From the NCBI GenBank assembly GCA_900545405.1, contig UQYT01000045.1, positions 1-15,804 of the forward strand: a stretch of DNA of 15,804 nucleotides, given 5' to 3'. Of the stretch, positions 13,832 through 15,804 are shown in pieces. This DNA comes from an uncultured Eubacteriales bacterium (GTDB taxonomy: Bacteria > Bacillota > Clostridia > Oscillospirales > Oscillospiraceae). Within the stretch, counting starts at the first letter, position 1; each line of letters opens with the position of its first letter. The notes below the pieces were generated by a model that saw nothing but the letters and a program-made list of their open reading frames with translations, did not search any database and was not told the DNA's origin. A program made the translations under genes and the position numbers.

Positions 13832-14017
13832 ATGGCAAAGAAATCTATGATACTCAAGCAGCAGCGTGAGGCCAAGTTCTCCACCCGCCGCTACAACCGC
13901 TGCAAGATCTGCGGCCGCCCCCACGCCTATCTGCGTGACTACGGCATCTGCCGTATCTGCTTCCGCAACCTGGCCTACAAAGGTCAAATTCCGGGCGTCA
14001 AGAAGGCTTCCTGGTAA
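13832..14017 (+). CDS. rpsZ: 30S ribosomal protein S14, zinc-binding type Z
   Basis: S14 (uS14) is a late assembly protein of the 30S head. The 61-residue length and the CKIC (24-27) ... CRIC (40-43) zinc knuckle define the short zinc-dependent type common in Firmicutes, as opposed to the 89-101-residue zinc-free type. It ends GQIPGVKKASW, as usual. The frame is open back to 13760 inside rplE, but AGGGAGGAGG just after the rplE stop places the start at 13832. It is followed by an abnormal 260-nt gap before rpsH. Confidence 0.98.
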   Translation: MAKKSMILKQQREAKFSTRRYNRCKICGRPHAYLRDYGICRICFRNLAYKGQIPGVKKASW

Positions 14018-14277
14018 TTTTCCGCCATGCATCGTGAGCGTCGGTCGCTGTATAGCAATACAGCTTCCCTCCGCGCACTTCGCCTGACGAAAAATTCCTG
14101 CGGAAGCAGGCAGAAGCAAAATGTGTTGTTTGAGCGATATTTCGCTTGGGCATAAATTTCCCGGCACAGTGGCGAAAGGCCGAGGTCAATCGGGGCTTCG
14201 CAAGGGGCCGCCTATTGCTCCGGAACCTCGCCGCTGTTCACCGCGAAAGCGGTAACTCTGAATTAGGAGGAAAAACA
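14018..14277 (+). other. Hairpin-rich 260-nt spacer between rpsZ and rpsH, no recognised gene
   Basis: Other ribosomal gene gaps here are mostly 12-20 nt. This one holds a series of short hairpins. AGCG/CGCT (14037-14049) overlaps GCTGTAT/ATACAGC with an AGCA loop (14047-14064), so only one of the two can form at once. Further on are CCTGC/GCAGG with a GGAA loop (14097-14110), AGCGA/TCGCT (14133-14146) and ACCGC/GCGGT with a GAAA loop (14240-14253). Two of the loops are GNRA-type. It looks less GC-rich than the neighbouring genes. No convincing ORF with a ribosome binding site, no tRNA and no clear terminal inverted repeat or target duplication were seen. It could be an RNA regulatory element for rpsH onward, an interspersed repeat, or a decayed insertion. 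The end holds the rpsH AGGAGG site (14265-14270). Confidence 0.6.
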
Positions 14278-14676
14278 ATGCAGATCACAGACCCCATCGC
14301 CGATATGCTGACCCGCGTCCGCAACGCCGGAAGCGCGAAGCATGAGACAGTGGATGTCCCCGCCTCGAAGATGAAGAAGGCCATAGCCCAGATCCTGCTC
14401 GACGAGGGCTATATCCGCAACTTCCAGCTTATCGACGACGGCACCCAGGGCATCATCCGCATCACCCTCAAGTATCTCCCCGGCAAGGAGAGGGCCATCC
14501 AGGGCCTCCGCCGTGTCTCCAAGCCCGGCCTGCGCGTGTACGCCGGCGCCGACGAGCTGCCCCGCGTTCTGAAGGGCCTCGGCATTGCCATAATCTCCAC
14601 CTCGAAGGGCGTCATGACCGACAAGCAGGCTCGCAAAGAGCATGTTGGCGGCGAAGTCCTCGCGTTCGTGTGGTAA
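14278..14676 (+). CDS. rpsH: 30S ribosomal protein S8
   Basis: S8 (uS8) binds the central domain of 16S rRNA and in E. coli is the repressor of the spc operon. At 132 residues it has standard length. It starts MQITDPIADMLTRVRNA, contains LKYLPGKERAIQGLRRVSKP and ends GVMTDKQARKEHVGGEVLAF followed by VW. The reading frame continues upstream to 14146, but that part has no similarity to S8. AGGAGG (14265-14270) fixes the start at 14278. It is preceded by the structured spacer, so its translation may be controlled separately from rpsZ. Confidence 0.98.
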   Translation: MQITDPIADMLTRVRNAGSAKHETVDVPASKMKKAIAQILLDEGYIRNFQLIDDGTQGIIRITLKYLPGKERAIQGLRRVSKPGLRVYAGADELPRVLKGLGIAIISTSKGVMTDKQARKEHVGGEVLAFVW

Positions 14677-14689
14677 GGAGGGCGGAAAG

Positions 14690-15232
14690 ATGTCGAGAAT
14701 AGGAAGAGAACCCATCACCGTCCCCGCCGGCGTGGAAGTCACCATCGCCGAGGGGAACGTAGTCACCGTCAAGGGCCCCAAGGGCACGATCACCGAGGCG
14801 CTCTGCCCCGAGATGACCATCACCCTCACCGACGGCGTCCTGCACGTCGCCCGCAAGGACGACACCAAGCAGAGCCGCAGCCTGCACGGTCTCACCCGCA
14901 GCCTCCTCAACAACATGGTCATCGGTGTCACTCACGGCTTCGAGAAGAAGCTCGAGATAAACGGCGTCGGCTACCGTGCCGAGAAGAAGGGCGAGGAAGT
15001 CGTCATGAAGCTCGGCTACAGCCACGATGTCACCATCAAAGAGACCGCTGACATCAAGATCGACGTGCCCGATGCCAACCACCTGGTCATCAAGGGTGTC
15101 GATAAGCAGAAGGTCGGCCAGTTTGCTGCCGATGTGCGCAATAAGCGTCCGCCTGAGCCGTACAAGGGCAAGGGCATCAAGTACGATTACGAGCACATCC
15201 GCCGCAAAGAAGGCAAGACCGGTGCCAAATAA
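14690..15232 (+). CDS. rplF: 50S ribosomal protein L6
   Basis: L6 (uL6) lies near the factor-binding stalk base and contacts the sarcin-ricin loop. At 180 residues it has standard length. It starts MSRIGREPITVPAGVEVTI, contains HGLTRSLLNNMVIGVTHGF and ends with the signature PEPYKGKGIKYDYEHIRRKE. The frame is open back to 14642 inside rpsH, but an AAGGAGGG site after the rpsH stop fixes the start at 14690. rplR follows after 16 nt. Confidence 0.98.
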   Translation: MSRIGREPITVPAGVEVTIAEGNVVTVKGPKGTITEALCPEMTITLTDGVLHVARKDDTKQSRSLHGLTRSLLNNMVIGVTHGFEKKLEINGVGYRAEKKGEEVVMKLGYSHDVTIKETADIKIDVPDANHLVIKGVDKQKVGQFAADVRNKRPPEPYKGKGIKYDYEHIRRKEGKTGAK

Positions 15233-15248
15233 GGGGAGGTGCGCTTAA

Positions 15249-15605
15249 ATGATTAAAAGACCCAATACCAAGGCTCAGCGCATTAAGCGCCACAAGCGTG
15301 TCCGCGCCAAGATCAGCGGCACGAGTGAGCGTCCCCGCCTGAGCGTTTACAGGAGCGAGAACAACATCTACGCCCAGATCATCGACGACGTGGCCGGCCA
15401 CACGCTGTGCTCCGCCTCCTCCGTCGAGAAGGGCTTTGAGGGCGGCGGCAACATCGAGTCCGCGAAGCAGGTCGGCAAGACTGTTGCCGAGCGCGCTATC
15501 GCCAAGGGCATCGAGGAAGTCGTCTTTGACCGCGGCGGCTACATCTATCACGGCCGCGTTCAGGCCCTGGCTGACGGCGCCCGCGAGGGCGGCCTGAAGT
15601 TCTAA
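15249..15605 (+). CDS. rplR: 50S ribosomal protein L18
   Basis: L18 (uL18) binds 5S rRNA together with L5. At 118 residues it has family length. The segments RHKRVRAKISGTSERPRLSV and YRSENNIYAQIIDD are typical, as is the end VVFDRGGYIYHGRVQALADG followed by AREGGLKF. A GGGGAGGTG site lies in the 16-nt gap after rplF. rpsE starts 20 nt after its stop. Confidence 0.98.
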   Translation: MIKRPNTKAQRIKRHKRVRAKISGTSERPRLSVYRSENNIYAQIIDDVAGHTLCSASSVEKGFEGGGNIESAKQVGKTVAERAIAKGIEEVVFDRGGYIYHGRVQALADGAREGGLKF

Positions 15606-15625
15606 GCGGGAGGAGGAAACGAAAA

Positions 15626-15804
15626 ATGGCTTACAATAACGACAGACGCAACGACCGCAGGGGACGCGGCGGCGAGGAGCCTTCCGAGTTCACTGAAAAG
15701 GTAGTTTCCCTCAACCGCGTATCCAAGACCGTCAAGGGCGGCCGTGTCATGAAGTTCTCGGCGCTGTGCGTCGTGGGCGACGGCAAGGGCCGCGTGGGCT
15801 ACGG
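15626..15804 (+). CDS. rpsE: 30S ribosomal protein S5, N-terminal part (cut by window edge)
   Basis: S5 (uS5) works at the mRNA entry channel with S3 and S4 and affects decoding fidelity. Fifty-nine codons are visible. A hydrophilic Arg/Asn/Gly N-terminal tail (MAYNNDRRNDRRGRGGEEPS) precedes the conserved start of the double-stranded-RNA-binding fold, EFTEKVVSLNRVSKTVKGGR, then MKFSALCVVGDGKGRVGYG. AGGAGG lies about 9 nt before the ATG. The tail resembles the repeat tail of S3 in this operon. The rest of the protein is outside the window. Confidence 0.96.
   Translation, partial: MAYNNDRRNDRRGRGGEEPSEFTEKVVSLNRVSKTVKGGRVMKFSALCVVGDGKGRVGY

Noticed and set aside
14126..14156. Promoter for rpsH inside the spacer
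   Set aside because: TTGTTT and CATAAA are 19 nt apart and both are weak matches; this is not enough to claim a promoter.
13805..14167. 120-residue minus-strand frame across the rpsZ gene and spacer
   Set aside because: More than half lies antisense to rpsZ, with no ribosome binding site or recognisable domain.
14146..14277. N-terminal extension of rpsH into the spacer
   Set aside because: The frame is open, but the extra residues are unlike S8, and a strong AGGAGG at 14265-14270 places the start at 14278.

Overview
The window looks like a chromosomal piece from a high-GC, Gram-positive-type member of the Clostridia, probably an Oscillospirales-like gut bacterium. Three things suggest this: strong AGGAGG ribosome binding sites with TTGACA/TATAAT-type promoters, a cysteine T-box riboswitch, and secreted proteins ending in three SLH (cell-wall-binding) domains next to a Firmicutes-style ribosomal operon with zinc-type S14. 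The lineage is an inference from gene content and composition; no database was searched.

Layout. (1) Positions 1-1679, minus strand: a cysteine operon. A consensus promoter drives a T-box leader with a UGC (Cys) specifier and an intrinsic terminator. It is followed by cysE (serine acetyltransferase, first step from serine to cysteine) and cysS (cysteinyl-tRNA synthetase, cut by the left edge). Uncharged tRNA-Cys should raise both cysteine synthesis and tRNA charging. (2) Positions 1739-6807, plus strand: three consecutive secreted proteins of one architecture. Each has a signal peptide, one to five beta-rich InlB-B/Flg_new-like repeats ending in a 'YYFYMPDSDV'-type motif, and three C-terminal SLH domains. 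They are divergent from the cysteine operon and bounded by two intrinsic terminators with nearly the same stem. They look like tandem paralogues displayed on the cell wall; their ligand is unknown. (3) Positions 6870-15804, plus strand: a ribosomal protein operon with its own promoter and a roughly 270-nt structured leader carrying a terminator-like hairpin. The order is rpsJ-rplC-rplD-rplW-rplB-rpsS-rplV-rpsC-rplP-rpmC-rpsQ-rplN-rplX-rplE-rpsZ-rpsH-rplF-rplR-rpsE (rpsE cut by the right edge), the standard merged S10-spc order.

Most ribosomal genes are spaced 12-20 nt apart or overlap by 1 nt. Two gaps break that pattern: 110 nt between rpsJ and rplC, and 260 nt between rpsZ and rpsH. The second is rich in short hairpins and is the least explained DNA in the window. 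S3 carries a long Arg/Gly/Tyr/Asn repeat tail at its C terminus, and S5 starts with a similar short tail.

No tRNA, rRNA, CRISPR array, transposase or phage gene was found. The best leads for new biology are the three-gene SLH surface cluster (including a tyrosine-rich segment and a composition break), the rpsZ-rpsH spacer, the S10 leader, and the S3/S5 tails. None of them amounts to a demonstrated new system.
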